DNA of 64,000 nucleotides from Faucicola osloensis_B (GTDB lineage Bacteria; Pseudomonadota; Gammaproteobacteria; Pseudomonadales; Moraxellaceae), in contig CAXORL010000001.1 in the NCBI GenBank assembly GCA_964211495.1, positions 1 to 64,000 of the forward strand, read 5' to 3'. Positions 1 through 8,578 of the stretch are shown here, piece after piece (positions within the stretch are counted from its first letter, which is position 1; the number at the start of each line of letters is the position of its first letter). Made by a program: the position numbers and the translations under genes. The notes under the pieces were generated by a model that was given only the letters and a program-made list of their open reading frames with translations, was not told where the DNA came from and searched no databases.

Positions 1-112
1 CATCCCTGAAAAAATCAGAGAAAAACTCAGAATAGAAAATTAATGTTTTTATCGCAGACTTTGGGTAAAATAGGCGAAAATTTTTGGTGTGAAATTTAAA
101 GTGAGTGTTACC

Positions 113-748
113 ATGCAAATTACCGTTATTGACCATCCCTTAGTTAAGCATAAATTATCCTTGATGCGCGAGGCAGATAGTAGCACTTATAAATTTCGTA
201 CCTTAACCAAAGAGCTTGCTCGTTTGATGGCGTATGAAGCAAGCCGTGATTTTCCTATAGAAACAATCAGCATTCAGGGCTGGGAAGGCAACCAAATAGA
301 AGGCATTCAAATCAAAGGTAAAACCGTTACTGTCGTACCCATCTTGCGTGCAGGTTTGGGAATGCTTGATGGGGTGTTAGACCTTATTCCCACGGCAAAA
401 ATCTCGATGGTTGGACTGCAACGTGATGAGGATACCCTTGAGCCCGTGCCTTTTTTTGAAAAGTTGGTCAAAGATATTGATGAGCGTCCTGCGTTGATTT
501 TAGATCCTATGCTCGCGACGGGTGGTAGTATGGTAGCAACGATTGATATGATGAAAAAACACGGCTGTAAAGATATTAAAGCTCTGGTATTAGTGGCAAC
601 GCCTGAAGGGGTGAAAGCGGTGAATGATGCCCATCCCGATGTCAAGATTTTTACCGCAGCACTCGATAGTCATCTCAATGAACAGGGGTATATTATCCCA
701 GGGCTTGGGGATGCAGGGGATAAAATTTTTGGCACAAAACAGCACTGA
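113..748 (+). CDS. upp: Uracil phosphoribosyltransferase
   Basis: Converts uracil and PRPP to UMP in pyrimidine salvage; cytosolic. The protein matches Upp along its whole length: the N-terminal HPLVKHKL block, ITVVPILRAGLGM-like segment (here VTVVPILRAGLGM), the PRPP-binding loop DPMLATGGS and the C-terminal uracil-binding block PGLGDAGDKIFGT. The frame is open from a GTG at 89, but the ATG at 113 gives 211 residues, close to the usual 208, and begins at the conserved MQITVIDHP; the Shine-Dalgarno is weak. It stands alone between a short leader and a strong bidirectional terminator. Family assignment is secure. Confidence 0.97.
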   Translation: MQITVIDHPLVKHKLSLMREADSSTYKFRTLTKELARLMAYEASRDFPIETISIQGWEGNQIEGIQIKGKTVTVVPILRAGLGMLDGVLDLIPTAKISMVGLQRDEDTLEPVPFFEKLVKDIDERPALILDPMLATGGSMVATIDMMKKHGCKDIKALVLVATPEGVKAVNDAHPDVKIFTAALDSHLNEQGYIIPGLGDAGDKIFGTKQH

Positions 749-770
749 TGGGCAAAACAGTAAAAGCAGT

Positions 771-801
771 AAAAAAGCTAGATGATTTATCTAGCTTTTT
801 T
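771..801. terminator. Bidirectional intrinsic terminator between upp and the VWA gene
   Basis: Perfect 13-bp inverted repeat (AAAAAAGCTAGAT / ATCTAGCTTTTTT) around a 5-base loop, with A and T tracts at both ends. It can therefore terminate upp on the plus strand and the convergent VWA gene on the minus strand. Confidence 0.9.
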
Positions 802-820
802 ATTGAAAGTTATATAGTGG

Positions 821-2473
821 CTATTTTTTGCTGGGTTGTAAGCTATCGGCTAAGTCGATAAGCTTGACAAATTCGCGGCGAATACCCTGTGGGTCGCTGC
901 CGATATTGGCTTGGGCGAGTCGCTTGCTGTCGTTTAGTTGCCAATTACCGAGGTATTTGCTTTGCTTAAGGGTTTCACCAAAACTTGCCACACTTAGCGC
1001 AAATGCCAGCTCACTGCTAGGCTGTTGGGTCTGATTGCTAATGGGCAGGGTCAAAAGCGTTGATGTGCTGCTATTTGGCGCTTTATAGCGAAGTTTTAAA
1101 AACCCCAGCTCAGTGCTTTTGCTGGTGTTACTGATAGGGTGAGCTTGGTAGCGGCTATCGTCTAGCCAACCTTGCTGACCGACAGGGGTGACTTCAAACA
1201 GCGCAACCACGGATTTGCCTGCCCCTAGCTCACCTGCGTCTACTTTATCGTTGTTAAAATCCTCTTTTGCAAGGACACGATTTTCATAGCCAATTAAGCG
1301 CCATTCTTTAACCGTCTGGGGATTGAATTCCACTTGGACTTTGACGTCTTTTGCTACGGTATTAAAGGTTGCTGACATTTCGTCTACCAAGGATTTTTTG
1401 GCCTCAGACAGGCTGTCAATGTAGCTATAGTTACCGTTACCGTTATCTGCGACTTGTTCCATCATGTGGTCGTTTAAGTTGCCTTCACCAAAGCCAAATG
1501 TGGAAAGTGACACACCGCTATCACGTTCACGGCGGATAATATCTAGCATTTCATCGACGTCCGATACACCGACATTAAAATCCCCATCGGTCATCATCAA
1601 AATGCGGTTGATGCCATCTTTTTTATAGTGGATTTTTGCTTGTTGATAAGCCAGCTTTATCGCTGCTTCGCCATTGGTCGAACCACTGGCATCTAGGCTA
1701 TCAATCGCGGCTAATATTTTGTCGGTATCACTGCCTTTAGTGGCAGGAAGCGTCACTTGGGTACGACCAGCATAGGTCACGATACTGATGGTATCTTGCG
1801 CCCTCAATTGCTTGGTGAGCATTTTTAGCGAAGATTTGACCAATGGTAATTTGTCGTTGTCTGACATCGAGCCTGACACATCCACCAAAAATACCAAGTT
1901 GGCAGGCGGTAAGATGCTTTGTTTGGTGATGCTAGGGTCATCCGCTTTGATAGCCACTTTGATGATACGATTTGCCGTACGCCACGGTGCGACAACTGTT
2001 TCGGTGCTTACCAAAAAAGGGGCGTTGGCAAGGCGCTTGGCTTGTGAAAAGTCATAGTTAAAATAGTTGATAAGCTCTTCAATACGCACCGCGTCAGTGG
2101 GCGGTAATTGTCCGTTGTTGAGAAAACGGCGCACATTGGCGTAGCTGCCCGTGTCGGTATCGATACTAAAGGTGGCAACAGCATCAGTGGCAGTTTGGTG
2201 AATGGGGTTGACTGCAAGGTGCTGATATTTTTCGCTATTATCCTGTGGCATCGGCATCGGCATCGGCATAATAGGCGAGTAGCGTGCCATCTTGCTCATC
2301 GCTGCCGCGTCCATCATCATGGTAGGCGCAGCAACCACCGGCGTTGGTTGGGCGATAACAGGTGTGGCAGGGCTGGTATCACGGCTTATTGACGGTGAGG
2401 GGCTACATGCCGTCAATAAGCTTTGGGCGATGACGAGGCTCAGTAGTGTTGGCTTAACAATGTCGCGCTGCAT
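821..2473 (-). CDS. VWA-domain lipoprotein, YfbK family
   Basis: Predicted lipid-anchored periplasmic protein with a von Willebrand factor A domain; the cellular role of the YfbK family is unclear. The ATG at 2473 is chosen because AAGGAG lies 6 bases upstream and it directly starts a lipoprotein signal with lipobox LLTAC (Cys23). In order there is a Pro/Met-rich linker (PMPMPMPMP, coded by a GGCATC hexamer repeat at about 2247-2270), the YfbK N-terminal domain, the VWA domain with the MIDAS motif D-x-S-x-S (DVSGSMS, Asp198) plus the downstream MTDGDFN Asp, and the YfbK C-terminal (DUF3520-type) region. It is convergent with upp and shares its terminator. About 550 residues is usual for the family. 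An intact MIDAS argues that it binds a divalent metal and a protein ligand (inference). Confidence 0.88.
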   Translation of the reverse strand: MQRDIVKPTLLSLVIAQSLLTACSPSPSISRDTSPATPVIAQPTPVVAAPTMMMDAAAMSKMARYSPIMPMPMPMPQDNSEKYQHLAVNPIHQTATDAVATFSIDTDTGSYANVRRFLNNGQLPPTDAVRIEELINYFNYDFSQAKRLANAPFLVSTETVVAPWRTANRIIKVAIKADDPSITKQSILPPANLVFLVDVSGSMSDNDKLPLVKSSLKMLTKQLRAQDTISIVTYAGRTQVTLPATKGSDTDKILAAIDSLDASGSTNGEAAIKLAYQQAKIHYKKDGINRILMMTDGDFNVGVSDVDEMLDIIRRERDSGVSLSTFGFGEGNLNDHMMEQVADNGNGNYSYIDSLSEAKKSLVDEMSATFNTVAKDVKVQVEFNPQTVKEWRLIGYENRVLAKEDFNNDKVDAGELGAGKSVVALFEVTPVGQQGWLDDSRYQAHPISNTSKSTELGFLKLRYKAPNSSTSTLLTLPISNQTQQPSSELAFALSVASFGETLKQSKYLGNWQLNDSKRLAQANIGSDPQGIRREFVKLIDLADSLQPSKK

Positions 2474-2586
2474 GACTAACTCCTTTTCAATCGTGACTGG
2501 CGTAATCACAGTTTACGACATTTTTTGATGAAAAAGGCAGTTTTTTGCGATAAAACCCGCTAGACATGGCTGTGATTAGCACGGTG

Positions 2587-2799
2587 TCAGCGGTTAAATA
2601 GGTTAAGAATAATAGTGAGAATGATACTCACGATAATCATGGTGACGATGGGAAAATGAAAACTAAAGCCGCCGCCTTCGGAGCGATAATTAACGTCCCC
2701 CGGCATACGCCCAAACCAACTAAAAGCATTGGGGAAAAACAGATAAATTAAGCCAATGATGAGAAATAAAATCCCTATTGCAATAAAAATTTTTGCCAT
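2587..2799 (-). CDS. DUF2905 small membrane protein
   Basis: A 70-residue protein with two hydrophobic helices (residues about 4-24 and 49-67) flanking the conserved segment FGRMPGDVNY that marks DUF2905. These proteins are widespread and of unknown function; the inner membrane is the expected location. AAGAAGG lies just upstream of the ATG. It sits 113 bp upstream of the VWA gene on the same strand, so cotranscription is possible but not shown. The family match is good; nothing can be said about activity. Confidence 0.85.
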   Translation of the reverse strand: MAKIFIAIGILFLIIGLIYLFFPNAFSWFGRMPGDVNYRSEGGGFSFHFPIVTMIIVSIILTIILNLFNR

Positions 2800-3309
2800 G
2801 TTGAAAACCTTCTTGTTGTTATAATGGCTTGTATTTTAGTGATTTTTTAACGTTTTTAGTGCTATGTTTAGTTGTTAAGATATAAGCTTGATGTAAAAAT
2901 AAAAATTTAAATTTTATTGAGAATTTTTTATCAATAAGAAAGGCTGTCACATAACATTTGAGGCTTCGAGTCTTTATTCGGAACAATACATTGGATTTTT
3001 AGACAGAAGGTGAAATAACGCAGCCATCAGACATATGAATGGTTCAATCCATTCAGCCTATAGGTTATTTCTAGCTAATAATTTAGCATTTAACGATTAC
3101 AGTATTCGAAGAAAACATTAAAATCAAATTGGGAGATTTTAGAAATCATCAAAGTCTAAACCAAGTTAAAGGTGCTAAACACTCTTTTTTTAATCAGGCA
3201 AAAAACATAAAATTGCTATCAACCTTCAGACATGGCATTAAAATTGAAACTATTTAAAAATAAATGAGACGGCTTGTAGAAATGCGCCACAAGCCATGAA
3301 TAACATAAA
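2800..3309. other. 510-bp gene-free stretch, possible insertion-sequence remnant
   Basis: No convincing gene. On the minus strand, between about 2930 and 3060, two overlapping frames give short open tracts: one ends with residues like KPQMLCDSL before a stop, the other contains MAALFHLLSKNP. That pattern would fit a frameshifted C-terminus of a transposase, and AGGCTGTCACATAAC at 2940 resembles an IS end, but no second end or target duplication was found. The rest is AT-rich and holds the putative upstream region of the DUF2905 gene. Confidence 0.3.
3271..3295 (-). terminator. Weak terminator-like hairpin after ygiQ
   Basis: Inverted repeat GGCTTGT / ACAAGCC with an 11-base loop just beyond the ygiQ stop. 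On the minus strand it is followed by an AT-rich but interrupted T tract, so termination would be modest. Confidence 0.45.
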
Positions 3310-5709
3310 CTATTTAGTTTTCCGCGGTGGCAAGCCTGTATGTTGCGTTTGGAAATTGCCTTTTTTAGGCTGTTTTTGGCTTGACGGCTTTTTGCCAAAA
3401 CTCGTTGGCGTAGGTTTCCTACCCGATTTATTTTGGCTTGAATTATCCGCTTTACCATGACGCTTAACTGAATCGCCACCTGCCGAGCTGTTTTTCTTAC
3501 GGGCTGATTGATAAACATCTTCACCCTCAAGTTTAGGATTGTACGGTGGAATCAAATGCTGACTACCATGCCCAATCAAATCCTCACGCCCCAAGTCTTT
3601 AAGCGATTGACGCAGCAGTGCCCAATTTTTTGGGTCGTGGTAACGTAAATACGCTTTGTGGAGTTTACGCTGTTTGCCCGATTTGACGATTTCCACACCT
3701 TCGCTGTCACGGGTGACTTTATGCAGCGGGTCTTTGGCAGTATGGTACATGGTAGTAGCAGTTGCCATCGGGCTTGGGTAAAAGGCTTGCACTTGGTCGG
3801 CACGAAAGCCATTACGCTTGAGCCAAATTGCCAAGTTCATCATGTCCGTGTCGGTGGTGCCAGGGTGCGCGGCGATAAAATACGGAATCAAATATTGCTC
3901 TTTACCTGCTTCACGGCTGTATTTGTCGAACATCTGCTTGAAGGTATCATACGTCCCCATACCCGGTTTCATCATTTTAGAGAGTACGTTGGTTTCAGAG
4001 TGTTCAGGGGCGATTTTGAGATATCCGCCGACATGGTGGGTGACCAATTCTTTGACATATTCGGGGTCTTTAACCGCCAAATCATAGCGCAAGCCTGATG
4101 CAATCAGGATTTTTTTCACCCCTTTGATATCACGAGCTTTGCGATACAGTTGGGTGAGATGACTGTGGTCGGTGAGTAAGTTGTCGCAGATATCGGGATA
4201 CACGCAGGACGGTTTGCGGCAGTTTTTCTCAATGGCATCGTCTTTGCAATGCAGACGGTACATGTTGGCAGTCGGTCCGCCAAGGTCAGAAATTACCCCG
4301 GTAAATGACGGCTCGGTGTCGCGGATTTTTTTGATTTCGCCCAAGATAGACTCTTCTGAGCGGTTTTGGATAATGCGTCCTTCATGTTCGGTAATCGAGC
4401 AGAAGGTACAACCGCCAAAACAGCCGCGCATGATATTGACTGATAATTTAATCATGTCGTAGGCAGGAATTCTTGCGTTGCCGTAGCTGGGATGGGGCAA
4501 ACGCGCATACGGCAAATCAAAGATATAATCCATCTCTTCCATGGTAAGTGGAATGGGCGGCGGATTAAGCCATACATCAATGTCACCATGTCGCTGCACC
4601 AAGGCGCGGGCGTTATGCGGATTGGTTTCTAAGTGCAAAATACGGTTGGCATGGGCGTAAAGTACCGGGTCAGATTTGACTTGCTCAAAGTCGGGCAAGC
4701 GAATCACGGTTTTGTCACGGGGCGGCAACGGGCGTTTGTGTTTTAAGGCGTTTTTATTGGGGTCTTTTAGGTTGACCACTTGGATGTCTTGGCTTTCAGC
4801 GACCTTATCAGCATTGAGCACTTTGTGCTCGACTTTATCTGCTACAAACCCTTTGTACTGACTCTCAAGCGTTTTTTCTTGTTCGATGTGACAGTCGCCC
4901 ACATCTTCCATCATCACATACGGATTGATAATCGGGTCAACGCGCCCAACGGTGTCGACGTCGTTACTGGCGATTTCTATCATATCGCGTTGCCAGTGTT
5001 TTTTGGTTTGTGTCGACAGATACGCGGTGCCACGCACTTTGGCAAGGTCTTCAAAACGGTAACCTTTGGCAAGTGCATGTACCACATCGACAATCGCCCG
5101 CTCGGCATTGCCATACAGCAAAATATCAGCGCGGCTATCCATCAAAATGCTACGGCGCACTTTGTCTGACCAATAATCATAATGGGCGATACGGCGCAGC
5201 GAGCCTTCAATCCCGCCCAAGATAATGGGCACATCGGGATAGGCTTCACGGCAACGCTGGCTATATACCACGGCGGCACGGTCGGGGCGTTTGTCGGGGG
5301 CATTGTCTGGCGAGTAGGCATCGTCACTGCGAATGCGTCTATCGGCAGTGTAGCGGTTAATCATACTGTCCATATTGCCTGCGGTGACGCCCCAGGCGAT
5401 GGTTGGTTTGCCAAGGGTCATAAAAGCGTCTTTGCTCGTCCAGTCTGGCTGGGCGATGATACCGACGCGAAAGCCTTGCGACTCTAACAGCCTGCCGATG
5501 ATTGCCATACCAAAGCTTGGGTGATCGACGTAGGCATCGCCTGAGACGATAATGACATCACAGGCATCCCAACCAAGAGCATCCATTTCGGCTCGGCTCA
5601 TCGGCAAAAATGGCGCAGGCTCAAAGCAGCTTGCCCAGTGTTTGTCATAGTCAAATAGGGCTTTGGTGCCTTGTTTAAAGGCTTTGTTGGCAATAGTTTC
5701 GGCGGACAT
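3310..5709 (-). CDS. ygiQ: YgiQ family radical SAM protein
   Basis: Large radical-SAM protein of the UPF0313/YgiQ family; substrate unknown. In its 799 residues one sees the YgiQ N-terminal domain (CDVIIVSGDAYVDHPSFG near residue 50; GGIEGSLRRIAHYDYW near 165), then the radical-SAM core with the CxxxCxxC motif GCFGGCTFC near residue 430, which should ligate a 4Fe-4S cluster. Extra cysteines follow (KNCRKPSCVYPDIC) and may bind a second site. The last 65 residues form a Lys/Ser/Gln-rich basic tail (KKNSSAGG to PRKTK) outside the conserved core. The ATG at 5709 starts the family's usual N-terminus. It is a single-gene unit flanked by AT-rich DNA on both sides. Confidence 0.93.
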   Translation of the reverse strand: MSAETIANKAFKQGTKALFDYDKHWASCFEPAPFLPMSRAEMDALGWDACDVIIVSGDAYVDHPSFGMAIIGRLLESQGFRVGIIAQPDWTSKDAFMTLGKPTIAWGVTAGNMDSMINRYTADRRIRSDDAYSPDNAPDKRPDRAAVVYSQRCREAYPDVPIILGGIEGSLRRIAHYDYWSDKVRRSILMDSRADILLYGNAERAIVDVVHALAKGYRFEDLAKVRGTAYLSTQTKKHWQRDMIEIASNDVDTVGRVDPIINPYVMMEDVGDCHIEQEKTLESQYKGFVADKVEHKVLNADKVAESQDIQVVNLKDPNKNALKHKRPLPPRDKTVIRLPDFEQVKSDPVLYAHANRILHLETNPHNARALVQRHGDIDVWLNPPPIPLTMEEMDYIFDLPYARLPHPSYGNARIPAYDMIKLSVNIMRGCFGGCTFCSITEHEGRIIQNRSEESILGEIKKIRDTEPSFTGVISDLGGPTANMYRLHCKDDAIEKNCRKPSCVYPDICDNLLTDHSHLTQLYRKARDIKGVKKILIASGLRYDLAVKDPEYVKELVTHHVGGYLKIAPEHSETNVLSKMMKPGMGTYDTFKQMFDKYSREAGKEQYLIPYFIAAHPGTTDTDMMNLAIWLKRNGFRADQVQAFYPSPMATATTMYHTAKDPLHKVTRDSEGVEIVKSGKQRKLHKAYLRYHDPKNWALLRQSLKDLGREDLIGHGSQHLIPPYNPKLEGEDVYQSARKKNSSAGGDSVKRHGKADNSSQNKSGRKPTPTSFGKKPSSQKQPKKGNFQTQHTGLPPRKTK

Positions 5710-5981
5710 AGGCTTGGATATTAAATAAAATGAATATGGCTCATTTTATCATGAATCAATTTTGCGATGGGGGTTTATAGGGCGAAATAACAAAAAAACC
5801 TGATTAAATTAGTCGGAATTTTATTGGCTATTAGACAAAATTTTTTGCAAGTAATTACATTATAATAAGCGTTGAAAATTTTTTACTTGCCATAAACTAT
5901 TTAATCACGATGACTTTAGGCGATAATTTTATTGGTAGTATTTTTTTTGTTGGCAACAGCTAAATATAAGGATAATTAATA

Positions 5982-6419
5982 ATGCAAATCTTACCACTAA
6001 CTGCACAGGATAAAACTAACTGGCAAGCCTTGTGGCAGGGCTATTTAGAATTTTATCAGACAGATCTACCCCAAGCGACTACGGAAAATACTTGGCACAA
6101 AATCATTGACGAAACATCACCCATTTTTGGTTTCGGGGCATTTGTGGATGATAAGCTTATCGGCTTTGCACATGTTGTATTGCATCCTAATACATGGAAT
6201 ACCACAGACTGTTGCTATCTTGAGGATTTGTTCGTCAAAGAAAATGGGCGTGGTAAAGGTGTGGGAAGAATGCTGATCGAATATGTCTATCAATTTGCTG
6301 AAGATAAAAACTGTAATCGGGTCTATTGGGTCACTCAAGAAGGCAACGTTTCCGCTCGCCGTCTGTACGACGATATCGCTAAAAAGACGGATTTTGTGCA
6401 GTATCGGCATACTTTATAA
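5982..6419 (+). CDS. GNAT family N-acetyltransferase
   Basis: 145-residue single-domain GNAT acyltransferase, expected to transfer an acetyl group from acetyl-CoA to an unidentified amine. The acetyl-CoA pyrophosphate loop is ENGRGKGVGRML (R-x-x-G-x-G type), preceded by the beta-strand CYLEDLFVK and followed by the C-terminal WVTQEGNVSARRLYD block in which the Tyr is a common general acid. AAGGATAATTAATA precedes the ATG with about 9-base spacing. It is preceded by 272 bp of AT-rich DNA and followed 71 bp later by yjjP on the same strand. The substrate cannot be inferred from context. Confidence 0.9.
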   Translation: MQILPLTAQDKTNWQALWQGYLEFYQTDLPQATTENTWHKIIDETSPIFGFGAFVDDKLIGFAHVVLHPNTWNTTDCCYLEDLFVKENGRGKGVGRMLIEYVYQFAEDKNCNRVYWVTQEGNVSARRLYDDIAKKTDFVQYRHTL

Positions 6420-6490
6420 ATAAGATTTTTTATAACTGCCCCAAAACTTTGGTGGTAAACTATAGCTTTCTTGATTTTTTGTAGCGCCTT

Positions 6491-7378
6491 ATGACCGATA
6501 CCTTTGCTGATGCCCTAGAAGCGCTTGATCCGCTAACACCTGAGCCTACTAAGCTTTCACCCCCGACAGAGCCGAAGCCTAGACGGCGGTTGCCGTATAT
6601 GGCGTATGAACACCAGCAGCAAATCACCCGTCTGTGTGTGCGCTGTGGGCTGCTACTCATGCAATATGGGGCAGAGTCGGCAACGGTAACAGATTTGTGC
6701 CGCCGATTGGGGTTAGCGTTGGGGTTGGCTAGCGTGGAGTGCGGGATTGCCTATAATGGCTTGACCATCACCACAATTTATAATAATCGCTGCATTACCA
6801 CCTTGCGCGCGTCAACCACCCATGCCATCAATGTCAATATCATTGTGCAAATTCAGCGAATTGTACTGGATTTGGAAAGTATGCCGGTGACGAGTACCCT
6901 AGAGCACGCGACCTATCGATTTGATGAGATTGATCGGGAAACTTATCCTGCCAAGATGGTCGCGCCGATGGTCGGTGTGGCGTGTGCCTGCTTTGCATAT
7001 TTGGCAGGGGGCGATATACTGGTGTGTTTGGTGACTTTTATTGCCAGTATGATGGGGTATTCGCTGCGGCTATGGCTGAGTAACCGCAACTTTAACCCCT
7101 TTATATCCGCGCTCATAGCGGCGTGTTTCGGCTCCATCTTCGCCAGTACCGCGCTGTTATTGGGGATTGGTAACGACCCACATATTGCCATGGCATCAAG
7201 TGTGCTTTGGTTGGTTCCCAGTTTTCCTTTGATAAATTCGTTGTCGGATATGCTCAAAGGTTATATGAACATCGGTATCGGGCGCTTTATGTTTGTGATT
7301 ATTTTGACGCTATCGAGCTGTATCGGCATCGTGTTGTCACTGCTACTACTAAATATCAGTCATTGGGGCGTGGGTTGA
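6491..7378 (+). CDS. yjjP: YjjP-type exporter subunit (ThrE N-terminal domain family)
   Basis: Integral membrane half of a two-gene ThrE-like exporter. In E. coli YjjP with YjjB is implicated in dicarboxylate (succinate) export; Gram-positive ThrE exports threonine. The soluble N-terminal region carries VRCGLLLMQYGAESATV and LASVECGIAYNGLTITT, closely matching YjjP, followed by several hydrophobic helices and the loop WLVPSFPLINSLSDMLKG. The E. coli start aligns near Met37, so the Pro/Glu-rich first 36 residues are either an extension or a start one ATG (6599) too early; neither ATG has a clear Shine-Dalgarno. yjjB follows 48 bp downstream and the pair should form one complex. Confidence 0.85.
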   Translation: MTDTFADALEALDPLTPEPTKLSPPTEPKPRRRLPYMAYEHQQQITRLCVRCGLLLMQYGAESATVTDLCRRLGLALGLASVECGIAYNGLTITTIYNNRCITTLRASTTHAINVNIIVQIQRIVLDLESMPVTSTLEHATYRFDEIDRETYPAKMVAPMVGVACACFAYLAGGDILVCLVTFIASMMGYSLRLWLSNRNFNPFISALIAACFGSIFASTALLLGIGNDPHIAMASSVLWLVPSFPLINSLSDMLKGYMNIGIGRFMFVIILTLSSCIGIVLSLLLLNISHWGVG

Positions 7379-7426
7379 TGAAAGCGTTTGATAAAATTCT
7401 ATTGCCAATATTGGGTAGGGTGAAAA

Positions 7427-7894
7427 ATGGCGATTGATGCGATTGCCTTGATACGCGCAGCAACTTTTGCTTGCTTGATGACGCTTGGCTGGACACTGCT
7501 TGTCAATGTGCCGCGCCGCTATATTTGGCAATGCTTATTGTTGACCGTGCTGGGTTACGGACTTAGAGAGCTATTAAAACAACTGTCAGTCAATTTGATA
7601 CTAGCGACGTTTGTGGCAGCGGGTATTTCATCGTTTGTGGCAATTTATTTGGCAAAAAAATATTTACTCACCCCAAAGATGATTTTGGTGCCTGCCATGC
7701 TGTGTATGATGCCGGGGATTACCGCGTACAAAGCCATGATTAGCTTTGTACAGCTAGGCTATTATGGCTACAATCCACAAGTATTTACCCAAATGATGGA
7801 TTTTAGCTTCAATGCGATATTTGTGACCGCTGCGTTGGTGTTTGGCATTTCGTTGCCGACGTCATTTTGGTATCGCACCAAGCCTATTGTTTGA
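7427..7894 (+). CDS. yjjB: YjjB-type exporter subunit (ThrE_2 family)
   Basis: 155-residue membrane partner of YjjP. It has about four to five hydrophobic helices and the conserved PAMLCMMPGITAYKAM block typical of the ThrE C-terminal half (compare the PGISAY block in E. coli YjjB). GGGTAGGG lies just upstream of the ATG. The length equals that of E. coli YjjB (157). The final codons and TGA are part of a threefold 13-bp tandem repeat (7883-7921). What the complex exports here is unknown; a small carboxylate or amino acid is the family expectation. The Lrp-type regulator gene is convergent 42 bp downstream. Confidence 0.87.
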   Translation: MAIDAIALIRAATFACLMTLGWTLLVNVPRRYIWQCLLLTVLGYGLRELLKQLSVNLILATFVAAGISSFVAIYLAKKYLLTPKMILVPAMLCMMPGITAYKAMISFVQLGYYGYNPQVFTQMMDFSFNAIFVTAALVFGISLPTSFWYRTKPIV

Positions 7895-7921
7895 GCCCAT
7901 TGTTTGAGCGCATTGTCTGAT
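7883..7921 (+). repeat. 13-bp x 3 tandem repeat across the yjjB stop codon
   Basis: CCTATTGTTTGAG, CCCATTGTTTGAG and CGCATTGTCTGAT follow each other without gaps. The first copy holds the real TGA (7892-7894); the next two carry the same stop downstream. It looks like repeated slippage duplication of the gene's last codons. Confidence 0.9.
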
Positions 7922-7936
7922 GGCGCATTAATCTGA

Positions 7937-8404
7937 CTAATCTAACTGGATTTTAGTGCCTACCTTGGAAAAATTCATCACAAATTGACTTTTAAAGCGT
8001 CGGACATTGTTTTCATAAGTTAAATTATCGCGGGTAAAACGGTGATATTCCGCCATATTTTTGGCGTGTACCAATAGCAAAAAATCATAATCCCCTGAGA
8101 TTTCATAACAACTCATCACGTTGGGCAATCGGTTCATCAAGCGCTCAAAGCCATGCTGCAGCGCGGTATTTTGTTTTTCCATTTCAATCAGCACAAACGC
8201 GCTTAAATCAAAGCCCAATTCGGTGGGGTTGACAATCACTACTTGGCGAGTAATCACCCCAGTCTCTGTCATCATTTGGATACGGCGCTGACAGGTCGCT
8301 ACCGATGCATGCACTTTTTCGGCGATGTTTTTAAGCGGTAGCGTCGCATCTTCTTGCAACAAGTTTAAAATACGTTTATCGATATCATCGATTTCATGAA
8401 TCAT
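7937..8404 (-). CDS. Lrp/AsnC family transcriptional regulator
   Basis: DNA-binding regulator responding to amino acids or related ligands. The N-terminal helix-turn-helix is clear (DIDKRILNLLQEDATLPLKNI then VATCQRRIQMM), followed by the RAM ligand-sensing domain (EISGDYDFLLLVHAKNMAEY). The ATG at 8404 is preferred over that at 8410 because AGAAGG lies 8 bases from it but only 2 from the first; the difference is two residues. The gene is divergent from the EamA/RarD transporter at 8579 with a shared 170-bp AT-rich region, a layout in which Lrp-type proteins often control the neighbouring exporter (inference). A 9-bp imperfect tandem repeat (7929-7946) spans its stop codon. Confidence 0.92.
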   Translation of the reverse strand: MIHEIDDIDKRILNLLQEDATLPLKNIAEKVHASVATCQRRIQMMTETGVITRQVVIVNPTELGFDLSAFVLIEMEKQNTALQHGFERLMNRLPNVMSCYEISGDYDFLLLVHAKNMAEYHRFTRDNLTYENNVRRFKSQFVMNFSKVGTKIQLD

Positions 8405-8578
8405 AGCCATGTCCTTCTAAAAATATACAATGAGAAAAATTGAGAAAAATATAGCAAATTTATCTTATATTAATGTTAATTTATCATAAATAGGGGTATT
8501 TTGAAATAATTTACCAAAAATAATTGTTATACTGCTTGGCAATTTAACCGCAAAAGCAAAAATATAACAAGGTCAATT

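Noticed and set aside
3219..3530. 103-residue minus-strand open frame
   Set aside because: It overlaps the basic C-terminal tail of ygiQ in another frame and reads as a shadow.
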